64,000 bases of DNA from Streptomyces sp. NBC_01476 (GCF_036227265.1 NZ_CP109446.1:1587501-1651500), one strand, 5' to 3'. Shown: positions 34,700-43,198, numbered from the stretch's first letter. Made by a program: numbers and translations. Notes: generated from the sequence alone by a model not told the origin.

Positions 34700-34713
34700 G
34701 TGATCCGGATCAC
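34700..34713. promoter_or_regulatory. CRP-like palindrome upstream of the lipase gene
   Basis: GTGATCCGGATCAC is a perfect 14-bp palindrome; with its flanks (TGTGA-N6-TCACT) it fits the CRP-family consensus and is close to the GTG-N6-GNCAC motif reported for Streptomyces Crp. It lies 45 bp before the lipase ATG. Confidence 0.55.
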
Positions 34714-34732
34714 TCGTACGGGGCTCATCACA

Positions 34733-34775
34733 AGTTACGCACGAGTAGTAAGCGATGCCTAGTTACGGGCGGGTA
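34733..34775. repeat. Pair of 15-bp direct repeats in the lipase promoter region
   Basis: AGTTACGCACGAGTA (34733-34747) and AGTTACGGGCGGGTA (34761-34775) are 28 bp apart, with 12 of 15 positions identical. Being close to multiples of the helical turn, they could be activator sites for the lipase. Confidence 0.45.
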
Positions 34776-34890
34776 AAAAATCGCCGGGTTCCTGGACTGC
34801 GGCGGCCCGCGGCCGGGGGCGGGCGAGGGCCGGAAGTGCGGGGGGAGGAATTAGGAGTTGGCGCCGGGTCCGGCAGGAGAGCATGGGGGG

Positions 34891-35466
34891 ATGAGCGATG
34901 AGGAAGAGCCGCGGTGGGTGGCGGGCGAGACGGCACTGCTGATCACGGTGCCGGAGGCGGACCCGCTGGTGGGCGCGGTCCGCGAGAAGCACGACGCGTC
35001 GGCCAGGAGCGGGATTCCGGCGCATGTGACGGTGCTGTACCCGTTCCTGCCGGACGACCGGATCGACGACGGCGTGCTCGCGGAACTGCGGGAGATGTTC
35101 GCCGGGCATGAGGAGTTCACGCTGGACTTCACCGGGTTCGGGCGGTTCCCGGAGCTGCTCTGGCTGGCCCCGGAAGCGGACGGCCCGGTAAGGGCGCTGA
35201 CCGCGGCGGCCGAGGCTCGCTGGCCGGAAGCGCCGCCGTACGGCGGGGCGTTCGACGATGTGATCCCGCATCTGACGGTCGCGGTCAAGCTGCCGGTCGA
35301 GACGTTCGACGCGATGGAGCGGGAACTCGCCCCCGGGCTTCCGCTGCGTACCCGGGTCAGCGGCGTCCACCTCGTGGTCAACGACGGCGTCCGCTGGCAC
35401 CACCGGACCACCTTCGCGCTTCACGGCAGCGCACCACGCGGTACGGACCGTCCGCCGAACGGGTGA
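34891..35466 (+). CDS. 2'-5' RNA ligase / 2H phosphoesterase family protein
   Basis: A 191-residue protein with both 2H motifs: H45-V-T47 in IPAHVTVLYPF and H127-L-T129 in VIPHLTVAV. The fold hydrolyses cyclic phosphodiesters or 2',3'-cyclic phosphate ends of RNA. ATG 34891 is chosen; a nearby ATG at 34883 is out of frame. The upstream region is shared with the divergent lipase gene. The PPOX-type gene follows 183 bp downstream on the same strand. Substrate unknown. Confidence 0.85.
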   Translation: MSDEEEPRWVAGETALLITVPEADPLVGAVREKHDASARSGIPAHVTVLYPFLPDDRIDDGVLAELREMFAGHEEFTLDFTGFGRFPELLWLAPEADGPVRALTAAAEARWPEAPPYGGAFDDVIPHLTVAVKLPVETFDAMERELAPGLPLRTRVSGVHLVVNDGVRWHHRTTFALHGSAPRGTDRPPNG

Positions 35467-35649
35467 ACTCCCGGGCGACACGCCGATACGGGCGCCCGGC
35501 CGGAACAACCTCCGCCGGGGTCACGTTGGCCAGTACACCTGCGCGAATACCACGGAGTCCGGCCACCGAGGAGCCCGCCGCCGGACCCAGCCACTGACAC
35601 CGGCCACCCGGACCCGGCACCCCACCACTGAGACCACCACGGAGTGACC

Positions 35650-36114
35650 ATGAGCCAGCCACCCGCCACCGGCCCGCTGTTCGACCTGCTCAAGGAGCAC
35701 CACACCGGAGTGCTCGTCACTCTCAAGAGGGACGGCAGGCCGCAGCTGTCCAATGTCTCCTTCACCTACGACGACAGCACCAGGACCGTCCGGATCTCGG
35801 CGACCGACGACCGCGCCAAGACCCGCAATCTGCGCCGGGACCCGCGGGCCAGCTTCTACGTGTCCACGCCCGACCTCGGCGCCTATCTGGTCGCCGAGGG
35901 AGACGCCGAGGTCACCCCGGTGGCCGCCGATCCCCATGACGCCACCGTCGAGGAACTCATAGACGTCTACCGGGCGATCGCCGGCGAACACCCGGACTGG
36001 GACGAGTACCGGGCGGCGATGGTCTCCGACCGCCGGCTGGTCATCAAACTGCGCGCCGACCGCGCGTACGGCTGGGGACGCGGCCAGGGCAGTGTCAGCG
36101 GTCCGCTGGACTGA
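35650..36114 (+). CDS. PPOX-class F420/FMN-dependent split-barrel protein
   Basis: A 154-residue split-barrel flavoprotein of the Rv1155 type: GVLVTLKRDGRPQLSNVSF, then TDDRAKTRNLRRDPRASFYV, and a C-terminal RAYGWG. Such proteins reduce small molecules with F420H2 or bind FMN. ATG 35650 follows GGAG by 5 nt; an in-frame GTG at 35644 is possible. Its end overlaps the converging WYL regulator gene by 20 bp. Substrate unknown. Confidence 0.87.
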   Translation: MSQPPATGPLFDLLKEHHTGVLVTLKRDGRPQLSNVSFTYDDSTRTVRISATDDRAKTRNLRRDPRASFYVSTPDLGAYLVAEGDAEVTPVAADPHDATVEELIDVYRAIAGEHPDWDEYRAAMVSDRRLVIKLRADRAYGWGRGQGSVSGPLD

Positions 36115-37105
36115 CCGGCGGGAGAGCGCCGCGCCGGCCCGGCGCGGCCGGCCGGCTCTCCGCCGCGCGGGTCAGCCGGGCCGCCACCACCCGCAGGTGC
36201 GCGGCGAGTTCCGGCGGCTCCCTGACCTCGAAGTCCACCCCGAGCATCCCGAGGTACATCGCCAGGGAGTCCAGCGACTCGAAGCCGGTGACCAGTTCGC
36301 AGGAGTCGTCGCCGGCCGAGGTCACCGTGCCGAAGCCGGCCCAGGTGTGCTGGGTGACGACCTCGGCGGAGGCGCGCAGCAGCACCCGGGCCTGGAAGCG
36401 GTAGGTCCTGGTGGTGACGCCCTTGGCGACGTACTCGGCGGCGTCCTCGGGCAGTTCGCGGGGGGTGAAGCGCGGGCCGGTGGGCGTCTTGGGCTCGATC
36501 CGGTCGACCCGGAAGGTCCGCCAGTCGGCGCGGTCCACGTCGTGGGCGAGCAGGTACCAGCGCCGGCCGTGGTGCACCAGCCGGTACGGCTCCACCTCGC
36601 GGCGGCTGGCCGCGCCGCCGTGGTCGAGATAGTCGAAGCGGAGCCGTTCCCGGTCCCGGCAGGCGGCGCCGAGCACGGTCAGGACCTCCTGCCCGACCGT
36701 CGCTCCGGCGGTGCCCGGCCTGACGGTGACCGCCTCCATGGCCTGCAGCCGGTGCCGCAGCCGCGACGGCAGCACCTGTTCCAGCTTGGCGAGCGCCCGT
36801 ACCGACGTCTCCTCGATCCCCTCGACGCTGCCGCCGGCCCCGGTCCGCAGACAGAGCGCGACCGCCACCGCCTCCTCGTCGTCCAGGAGCAGCGGCGGCA
36901 GCGCGGCCCCCGCGCCGAGCCGGTAGCCACCGGCGGTGCCGGGGGCGGCATGCACCGGATAGCCGAGCGCCCGCAGCCGTTCGACGTCGCGCCGCACCGT
37001 GCGGGTGGTGACGTCGAGCCGCTCGGCGAGGTCCGGGCCGGTCCAGTCGCGCCGTGACTGGAGCAGCGAGAGCAGGCGCAGCAGCCGCGCGGACGTTTCC
37101 AGCAT
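36095..37105 (-). CDS. YafY-type HTH regulator with WYL domain
   Basis: A 336-residue regulator: N-terminal HTH_11 winged helix (LLSLLQSRRDWTGPDLAERLDVTTRTVRRDVERLRALGYPV), central WYL domain with VEPYRLVHHGRRWYLLAHD near 175-195, and a C-terminal WCX extension (VLLRASAEVVTQHT). WYL proteins sense ligands and often control DNA-damage or defence genes. ATG 37105. It converges on and overlaps the PPOX gene. Target genes are not evident. A 231-bp gap with CCGGACACCCGG-like repeats lies upstream. Confidence 0.9.
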   Translation of the reverse strand: MLETSARLLRLLSLLQSRRDWTGPDLAERLDVTTRTVRRDVERLRALGYPVHAAPGTAGGYRLGAGAALPPLLLDDEEAVAVALCLRTGAGGSVEGIEETSVRALAKLEQVLPSRLRHRLQAMEAVTVRPGTAGATVGQEVLTVLGAACRDRERLRFDYLDHGGAASRREVEPYRLVHHGRRWYLLAHDVDRADWRTFRVDRIEPKTPTGPRFTPRELPEDAAEYVAKGVTTRTYRFQARVLLRASAEVVTQHTWAGFGTVTSAGDDSCELVTGFESLDSLAMYLGMLGVDFEVREPPELAAHLRVVAARLTRAAESRPAAPGRRGALPPVSPADR

Positions 37106-37336
37106 GCGGCTCAGTCTGCCAGCCGTCGCGGACCGGATCTGTCCGCGATCCCCGGGGCCGTACGCCCTCCGGACCCCGGGCTTCCGGACACCCGGACTCC
37201 GGGCCTGCGGACGCCGGGCCTGCGGACGGCCGGTGGCCCCGCCGCGCGAGCAGGACGCGGCGGGACCACCGGGAAGCACCGTTCCGTCACGCCCGCGCGC
37301 GGCGGGACCGCGCACGGGCGGGGTGAAGCGGATCGA

Positions 37337-38362
37337 TCAGAAGACGCTGACTCCGTAAGCGCTCAGCGCCTCCGTGACGGGCTGGAAGTACGTCGTCCCG
37401 CCGGAGGAGCAGTTGCCGCTGCCGCCCGACGTCAGGCCGATCGCCTTCGCGCCGTCGTAGAGGGAGCCGCCGCTGTCGCCGGGCTCGGCGCACACGTTGG
37501 TCCTGATCAGCCCGGAGACGACGTCGCCTCCGCCGTAGTTGACGGTGGCGTTGAGCCCCTGGACGGTGCCGCTGTGGATCCCGGTGGTGGAACCGCGCCT
37601 TTTGACCGACTCACCGACGAAGGCGTTCGCCGCGCTGGTGATGTCCTGGCTGCCGACCGTGCCGTCATGGGCGACGCTCGAGTCGTAGCGGACGATGCCG
37701 TAGTCGTTGCCCGGGAAGCTGGTGCCGGTCGTCGGGCCGATGTACGTGCCCGAGCTGGTGTAGTACGCCGGGCTGCCCTCGGTGCAGTGACCGGCGGTCA
37801 GGAAGTAGTACGTGCTCCCGCTGCGGACGTTGAAGCCCACCGAGCAGCGCCACTGGGTGGTCTGCACGGAGTCGCCGCCGGAGAGCAGCTTGCTGAAGGT
37901 GCCGGAGACACGGCTGATGTGGACGGCGTCGCCGTAGCTCGCGGTGGACTGCCGCAGCTGGGCGAGCTGAGCTGCGGTCACCCGGCTGTCGATGTTGATG
38001 TCAAGGGTGTTGGTACGCGGGTTGACCGACCAGGCACTGCCGGCGATGTCCGCGCTCCGGGCCGCGCTGTCGGCCTGGGCCAGCTGGGCGGCACTGTGCG
38101 TCACGAGCCGTGGGGTGGCGCCCGCCGCGCGGACGGTGTCGGCCGCGGCCTGGGTGGTGACGTTGACGACGGTGGTCTTGCTCGCACTGTCGTAGTACGT
38201 GCCCGCGGTGGCGTTCGCGCCGAGGTGCGAGGCCACGGATGCGGCTGCTTCCGGAGTCGCCTTGGGGGTGGGGGCGGCGGTCGCGGACGGCAGCGCGAAA
38301 GCGGTCGCGGCGAGCAGGCCGGAGGTGACCGCGATCAGCTGTATGCGTCGGGTGGACTTCAC
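37337..38362 (-). CDS. Secreted S1 serine protease (streptogrisin/alpha-lytic type)
   Basis: A 341-residue preproenzyme. It has a signal peptide (about 1-29), an alpha-lytic-type prodomain to about 160, and a mature protease with the triad H192 (TAGHC), D220 ([10 protein letters not shown]) and S297 (GDSGGS). Cysteine pairs C173-C193 and C291-C318 fit the streptogrisin disulfides. It is exported and digests proteins. The GTG start at 38362 has a strong CAGGAGGAA. An inverted repeat 95-114 bp upstream (38457-38476) may control it. Confidence 0.93.
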   Translation of the reverse strand: MKSTRRIQLIAVTSGLLAATAFALPSATAAPTPKATPEAAASVASHLGANATAGTYYDSASKTTVVNVTTQAAADTVRAAGATPRLVTHSAAQLAQADSAARSADIAGSAWSVNPRTNTLDINIDSRVTAAQLAQLRQSTASYGDAVHISRVSGTFSKLLSGGDSVQTTQWRCSVGFNVRSGSTYYFLTAGHCTEGSPAYYTSSGTYIGPTTGTSFPGNDYGIVRYDSSVAHDGTVGSQDITSAANAFVGESVKRRGSTTGIHSGTVQGLNATVNYGGGDVVSGLIRTNVCAEPGDSGGSLYDGAKAIGLTSGGSGNCSSGGTTYFQPVTEALSAYGVSVF

Positions 38363-38994
38363 TCGTTCCTCCTGTGGGGGTGGGAGGTAGGGGGCGGGTG
38401 ATTTGTCGGTGTACCGTCATGACCGCACCGATAAACGAACGCCTCATGCGGCTGACGAGTACTCATGGGAGTATTCAGACCTCACAGGCAACACACAAGA
38501 GGGCGTTTCGGCCCGGAACCCGGCGGGAGTTCGGCCGGAAGATCAGCCGGATGCCCCGGGCGCCGCACAATGCGCAGGCCGGGCGGAGTGCGGCCCCGGC
38601 GGCCGAAGGGGGCGGTAGGGCGGCGGAAAATGACGTCGGGTCAGGGTGTCTCAGGCCGTCTCACCCACTGAGAATCCGCCGCTCCTCCGGCCCCTCGCGG
38701 GAGACCGCGGTGGGCGGCCGGAGGGCGCGAGCGGACGGACGGACGCGGGCCGCGGGAACACTGGGGGGCAGCGCCGTACGGTTCGGGTCCACGGTCACCG
38801 GGCCGCACGGCGCCGGGGTCGGCACGGACCGGAAAACGGAATCGGATCGGAACCGGAAGAAGGTCTGCGCACGCGTCGCCGACAGGGGCGGCGGACGGGC
38901 CGGCGGTCCGCTCCGGCCGCTTCGTCCGCTCCGCCACGGCCCGCGCGTCCGGTCGCCTGCTCGCCCGCTCGGGCCGGGAGACCCTTCCGCACAG
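38363..38994. other. 632-bp intergenic region upstream of the protease
   Basis: No gene could be supported on either strand. The half near the protease is less GC-rich and holds an inverted repeat, GAGTACTC-ATGG-GAGTATTC, at 38457-38476 (7 of 8 arm positions pair). The half near the monooxygenase is GC-rich with CGG and GGAC runs and presumably holds that gene's terminator. Open frames here have no ribosome sites. Confidence 0.5.
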
Positions 38995-40578
38995 TCACCG
39001 TCGGAACGGTTGCCCGGGGGGTGCCGGATGCGGGACGGGCCGCCGCAGGGCGAGGTGCTCCCGCAGCGTCGCGCCCGGGTGGAAAGAACGGAAGAGGCCC
39101 CGGTGCTGGAGCAGCGCCACCGTGCCGTTGACAAAACGTTCCAGGTCGCGGCGTGGCTCAACCGGCCGCACGTGGAAGCCGTCCACCGCGCCGGACCGCT
39201 GCCAGTCCGCGATGAGGTCGGCCAGGTCGACCGGTCCGCCGCTGAAGAGCACGCCGCCCGTGCCGTCGGGAGCGGGGGAGCTGTCGGCGCCAGGTTCGGG
39301 ACCGAGTTCGCCGCCGCCGAGGTCGATGGCGAGTTCACCGAGCACCAGCAGCCGGTCCGGGTCGCGGCCCGCCTCCATCGCGAGCCGGCGCAGGTCGTTC
39401 CGTATCAGCAGCGCCTGGTCCGGACGGGCGGCCCGGACGAAGGCGACGTCCGCGTGCCGGGCCGCGGTGGTCCTGGCCGCGGGTTCTGTGGCGTCCACCG
39501 CGATCACCGGCCGGCCCTGCGGCGTCCGCGAACCGGCGCCGCCGGCAAGGTCACCGTCCGCGTCCCACGCGAGGGAGACCGCAGCGGCCACTTCGTCCGC
39601 GTGCCGCCACCGCGCCTCGGCCCGCTCGGCCCTGCCCCGTCCCGCCGCCGCGCCCGGCACGGCCAGCGCCCATCCGGCCCGGCCCTGGCTCACCCGGTCC
39701 AGAGCGGCGACCGCGAGGGCGAGTTCGGCCGGAGGTGCGGAGGAGGCCGCCAGCGCCGGCACCACGCCGACCCGGTCGGTGGCCGGCGCGAGCCGGGTGA
39801 GGACCGCGAGGGCGTCGTCGCCGCTGTCACCCTCTCCCCCGGCCAGCGTCACGAAATCCAGCGCCCCGCGCTCAGCAAGCCGGACCAGCTCCAGATAGGA
39901 CCCAGCGGGCTCCTCCCCACCGTCGATCGCAGCGGCCAGATGAAGCGTCCGGGTCCGCCGCAGCGGCCACGCGGCCGCCCCCGGCGCACCAGAAGCCGGC
40001 GCCCCCGCCGAAGCCGCCGGCACGTTCCGCTCAACCGCCGCACCCGGCACGGCATGAGCCGCCGACCCCGCCGAACCGTCCGGCCCACTCGCCGCAGCCA
40101 CCCCGGCAGGAGCCGCAGGCGCAGCCGGCACCGCAGAAGGCTCAGGCACCGCCGACGCAACCGGCACCACCGAGGCGTCCGGCGCAGACGACTCCGCAAC
40201 AGCCGCGGGCACCGTCGGCACGGCCAGCGCAACCGGCACCGCTGAAGCGGCTGGCACAGACGGCACCGCAAGAGCCGCAGGCACCGCAGAAGCCGCCGAT
40301 GCAACCGGCACCACCGAGGCGGTCGGCGCAGTAGGCGCAGCCGACACTCCGGAACGGGCAGGCACCGCCGAAGCAGTCAGCCCGGTCGACACCGCGGAAG
40401 CCGCAGGCACCGTCGGCACGGCCCGCCCAACCGGGACCGCCGAAGCGGCCGGCGCGAACCGCACCGCAGGAGCCGCAGGCACCGTCGGCGCAGCCGAGGC
40501 CGCGGGCATCGGCGAGGCGGGCGGCGCTGGCACCGCGGACGGCGGCGGGGTGGGGAGGGGGGAAATATCAGCACGCAT
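38995..40578 (-). CDS. LLM-class flavin-dependent oxidoreductase with Ala/Pro/Val-rich extension
   Basis: A 527-residue protein. Residues 208-527 are a luciferase-like monooxygenase (TLHLAAAID, YLELVRLAERGALDFVTLAGG, DRVGVVPALA). In streptomycetes such enzymes often serve sulfur-source or xenobiotic oxidation with FMNH2. Residues 5-204 are almost only Ala, Pro, Val and Ser in AVP-type repeats, which is abnormal for the family. ATG 40578 has GGAG 9 nt before it; an internal GTG at residue 186 is an alternative if the extension is not translated. It is divergent from a Cys-ending leader peptide, with a promoter at 40676-40704. Confidence 0.78.
   Translation of the reverse strand: MRADISPLPTPPPSAVPAPPASPMPAASAAPTVPAAPAVRFAPAASAVPVGRAVPTVPAASAVSTGLTASAVPARSGVSAAPTAPTASVVPVASAASAVPAALAVPSVPAASAVPVALAVPTVPAAVAESSAPDASVVPVASAVPEPSAVPAAPAAPAGVAAASGPDGSAGSAAHAVPGAAVERNVPAASAGAPASGAPGAAAWPLRRTRTLHLAAAIDGGEEPAGSYLELVRLAERGALDFVTLAGGEGDSGDDALAVLTRLAPATDRVGVVPALAASSAPPAELALAVAALDRVSQGRAGWALAVPGAAAGRGRAERAEARWRHADEVAAAVSLAWDADGDLAGGAGSRTPQGRPVIAVDATEPAARTTAARHADVAFVRAARPDQALLIRNDLRRLAMEAGRDPDRLLVLGELAIDLGGGELGPEPGADSSPAPDGTGGVLFSGGPVDLADLIADWQRSGAVDGFHVRPVEPRRDLERFVNGTVALLQHRGLFRSFHPGATLREHLALRRPVPHPAPPGQPFRR
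39975..40565. repeat. Low-complexity imperfect repeat tract
   Basis: About 590 bp of irregular 9-12-bp repeats built on GCAACCGGCACC, GCCGCAGGCACC and GCCGAAGC. They encode the Ala/Pro/Val-rich extension of the monooxygenase. Third positions on the coding strand are more mixed than in neighbouring genes. Confidence 0.6.
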
Positions 40579-40675
40579 GCGAAGGCTCCGTGGACACGCG
40601 GAAGAGGCGGAGGACGCCTTCACACAGTTGCCGCGTCCCTCAACGCGGCTGGGGCCCCGGGGGCCTTGACATGAG

Positions 40676-40704
40676 GCTATGCCGACGCCGTCGGCGACTG
40701 TCAA
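40676..40704 (-). promoter_or_regulatory. Promoter of the LLM oxidoreductase
   Basis: On the minus strand a consensus TTGACA (40704-40699), a 17-bp spacer and CATAGC (40681-40676) lie about 100 bp before the ATG. Confidence 0.55.
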
Positions 40705-40705
40705 G

Positions 40706-40726
40706 CGTGTCCGGTCCGTGGACACG
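40706..40726. promoter_or_regulatory. Inverted repeat between divergent LLM and leader-peptide promoters
   Basis: CGTGTCC and GGACACG are separated by 7 bp and abut the -35 of the LLM promoter. The block CCGTGGACACGCG (40716-40728) recurs exactly at 40588-40600 just upstream of the LLM start codon, so a regulator may bind both. Confidence 0.55.
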
Positions 40727-40775
40727 CGTCTCAGCTCGGTTGACGGATCGCCCGCCCGGCTGCTGCACTGTCCGC

Positions 40776-40853
40776 ATGCGCAGCTGTCAGCTGGTCACCC
40801 GCGATCACATCGACTTCGGTCGGGTGTGGTCGGCCGCGTGTTGTAGCCGCTGA
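40776..40853 (+). CDS. Cys-ending leader peptide (25 aa), orphan
   Basis: ATG to TGA encodes a 25-residue peptide of the form MRSCQLVTRDHIDFGR..SAACCSR. It fits the short streptomycete leader peptides with an R-x-H-x-D-(L/F)-x-R...SA-x-C core that precede cysteine and sulfur-assimilation genes. There is no ribosome site; a TTGACG (40740-40745) and a TGCACT (40764-40769) would give a nearly leaderless transcript. The next gene downstream is on the opposite strand, so no target gene follows it, which is unusual. Two adjacent Cys codons near the end would sense cysteine supply. Confidence 0.6.
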   Translation: MRSCQLVTRDHIDFGRVWSAACCSR

Positions 40854-41009
40854 CCACCTCCGACAGACGCCCGACGGACCGGCGTCCCCGCCGGCCGGCG
40901 GATCGTCGTTCCGTCGCCTTCACACAGGCACCCGATCGTTCGGCAGCTCCGGCCCCTCCCTCGGGCCACCCCACCGCAGAGCGCGGCCCGGCTCACCACC
41001 GGCCGGCCA

Positions 41010-42242
41010 TCAGGCCCCGCAGTTGAGACATTCGCAGCACTCACAGCAGTCACAACAATCGCAGCAGTCGCCGTCACAGCTGCCGCACCAGGAGTCCCGG
41101 CGCTGCCCGCTCCAGGCGTCGTCGTGCTCACGGCAGCACAGTTCGCAGGTGCAGCACATGCCCGTGTAGACCAGGCACCCCATCAGCAGTCCGCGCCGCC
41201 GCGGCGGTTCCGGCGGCGGAAATCCGCCGGGGCCGCCGGGGCCGCCCGGTGCGTACGGACTGCGCCCGGGGTCCTGCGGCGCGTACGGACTCCCGCGGAA
41301 CGGGTTGCCCGGCGGCGGCAGCTGGGCCGCCCGGTGGGTGCACCCGCCGGTGCCGAAGGCCCGGTCCACCGACCGTCCCAGCTCGTGGACGAGCAGCACA
41401 TGCGCCAGCCGCCCGGCCGCCGGGTCGGCGAACTCGGTGTCGTGCAGGGCGAGCCGGATGCCGTGCCGGGCGTCGTCGCAGAGCCGCCGCGCCTCGGCCA
41501 GGCCGGTACCGGTCGCGGTGAGCGGGTTCCAGGCACCGGTGCCGGTGTCGTCGGCGAGATCCTCGACCGCGTCCAGGAGATGGGCGAGCCGGCCGAAGAG
41601 CCGGCCCGCTTCCGCCAGCGGTGCCAGGTTGCCGGGCCGCCCGGTGAGGACGGCGGTGTGCGCGAAGGCCGCCGCGGTCGCCGTTTCGGTGGGTTCGGTG
41701 ACGGTGAGCAGCGGGGTGCCGGGCCCGGCCGCCGCCTCGATCCCGCCCTGCCGGCCGACCGCGTCGAGCAGCACGGCGGTGTCGAAACCGACGGCTTCCC
41801 CGCCGCGCGCGCCGGCCCGGTCCCAGCGGCGGGCGACGGTACGGGCCGCCGCGGCGACCGGCCGCCGGCCGAACGCGCCGTCCCGGTCGTCGACATGGTC
41901 ACGTATCTTCGCCGAGGCGAGCACCAGCGAGACCGCCGCGGCGAGCCGGGCACCCTCCCCCGTGGCGACCTGTGCGGTACGCATCCCCCGCAGCGGGCAC
42001 GGGCCCGCGGTGCGCAGCCGGCCGCCGGGCGTACGCCGCCCGCCGTCGTGCGCGGTGGACACCGGAGGGGACTGAGCCTCCGTCAGGACCGATATGACCA
42101 GTCCGTCATAGTTGGTTGCGATACGGGCGAACTGTCCGTGGCCGTCCCGCAGTGCCAGGCAGAGCCCGCACAGATGGGCGAGCCAGGACGCCGCCATCCC
42201 CTCTGACATGCGGTGACGACACGGTCTGATGATGCCGAACAT
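41010..42242 (-). CDS. DUF5685 family protein with Cys-rich C-terminus
   Basis: A 410-residue protein. The N-terminus has conserved cysteines and a helical body (MFGIIRPCRHRM, HLCGLCLALRDGHG) as in the DUF5685 family, whose function is unknown. A Pro/Gly-rich linker (about 325-353) leads to a 56-residue tail with 18 cysteines in CC, CxC and CCxCC patterns, suitable for binding several zinc, copper or iron-sulfur centres. ATG 42242 is chosen; the GTG at 42248 is possible. A metal-storage or redox role is inferred only from composition. Confidence 0.8.
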   Translation of the reverse strand: MFGIIRPCRHRMSEGMAASWLAHLCGLCLALRDGHGQFARIATNYDGLVISVLTEAQSPPVSTAHDGGRRTPGGRLRTAGPCPLRGMRTAQVATGEGARLAAAVSLVLASAKIRDHVDDRDGAFGRRPVAAAARTVARRWDRAGARGGEAVGFDTAVLLDAVGRQGGIEAAAGPGTPLLTVTEPTETATAAAFAHTAVLTGRPGNLAPLAEAGRLFGRLAHLLDAVEDLADDTGTGAWNPLTATGTGLAEARRLCDDARHGIRLALHDTEFADPAAGRLAHVLLVHELGRSVDRAFGTGGCTHRAAQLPPPGNPFRGSPYAPQDPGRSPYAPGGPGGPGGFPPPEPPRRRGLLMGCLVYTGMCCTCELCCREHDDAWSGQRRDSWCGSCDGDCCDCCDCCECCECLNCGA

Positions 42243-42536
42243 GCCCACGTACCCCCGTCGAGCCGGCTACTTCACAGCGGCGGTCATGTTATCGGCCTGC
42301 CAACACGGGGCAGGGTACGGCCGTACGGCCCTGCGAATCACCCGCACGTGGAGCAAGTTCCCATCGATCCGTCACCCCGCTTACCCCTGCCGCGGCTTGA
42401 CGGTGCGCCACTATCGTGTGTGCCAGTACCGTCACAAGTCGCCTGAGTGGCGGCAATCCGCATGGCAGAGAATCCACGTCATGGACGACCATAGGAACAG
42501 CGGACGGTACGACCGCGTGTGAGAGAGGAGGCGTCC

Positions 42537-42980
42537 ATGGGTTCGGTACGACGGGCGAGTGCCTGGCTGGGCCTCGTCGACGACAACGGCGGCGAGGGTT
42601 ACTACGACGAGGAGTACGCCGACTACGGCGAGGGCTCCGAGCGTGCCGACACCTGGGTGACCGACCCACGGGTGCGGGTGGCCAGCGAGTCCGCCGAGGA
42701 GCAGGGCCGCCGGATCGCCACCGTCACCCCGGACGGTTTCCGGGACGCGCGCGGCATCGGGGAGCTCTTCCGGGACGGCGTACCGGTGATCGTCAACCTC
42801 ACCGGCATGGATTCGGCCGACGCCAAGCGCGTCGTCGACTTCGCGGCCGGGCTCACCTTCGGTCTGCGCGGCTCCATCGAGCGGGTGGCCACCCGGGTCT
42901 TCCTGCTGACCCCGGCCGACTACTCGGTGATGAACGCGGACTCCCGCCGTGGCGGGGACGGCTTCTTCAACCAGTCGTGA
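42537..42980 (+). CDS. SepF-like cell division protein (paralogue)
   Basis: A 147-residue SepF-family protein: an acidic N-terminal linker (about 12-50) and the C-terminal SepF domain ([44 protein letters not shown]). SepF anchors FtsZ rings to the membrane, but this locus is away from ftsZ, so it is one of the extra SepF copies known in Streptomyces. The amphipathic N-terminal helix ([12 protein letters not shown]) could bind membrane. ATG 42537 follows AGAGGAGG by 6 nt. A perfect TACGGCCGTA palindrome lies about 200 bp upstream. Confidence 0.88.
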   Translation: MGSVRRASAWLGLVDDNGGEGYYDEEYADYGEGSERADTWVTDPRVRVASESAEEQGRRIATVTPDGFRDARGIGELFRDGVPVIVNLTGMDSADAKRVVDFAAGLTFGLRGSIERVATRVFLLTPADYSVMNADSRRGGDGFFNQS

Positions 42981-42996
42981 CCCGAGGGGACTCCGG

Positions 42997-43071
42997 ATGA
43001 CAGAACAGGCCGAACCACCCCACCCGGGGTACGGGGACCGCTCCCCGGAAGACGGCGGCGACCGGTCGTGA
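42997..43071 (+). CDS. Very small acidic peptide (24 aa) after SepF
   Basis: ATG to TGA encodes MTEQAEPPHPGYGDRSPEDG and four more residues, with GAGGGG 8 nt upstream. It starts 16 bp after the SepF stop and ends next to a strong terminator, so it would be on the SepF transcript. No similarity was recognised; it could be chance. Confidence 0.3.
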   Translation: MTEQAEPPHPGYGDRSPEDGGDRS

Positions 43072-43108
43072 GGGCGGCTTCGCGTGATGGAGTCACGCGA
43101 AGCCGCCC
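43072..43108. terminator. Strong hairpin terminator after SepF
   Basis: Arms 43072-43087 and 43093-43108 pair perfectly (16 bp) around a 5-nt loop. It separates the SepF transcript from the converging acyl-CoA dehydrogenase gene. Confidence 0.8.
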
Positions 43109-43198
43109 CCACGCCGCGCGGACGCCCCAACGCCGTGCCCGCCCCCGAAGGCCGCGCCGCCACCCGCACGCCGCGCCGCGCCCCACGCCGCGACCCGC

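Noticed and set aside
38374-38937. Open frames on both strands in the gap upstream of the protease
   Set aside because: Arg/Gly/Pro-rich shadow composition, no ribosome sites, no recognisable domain.
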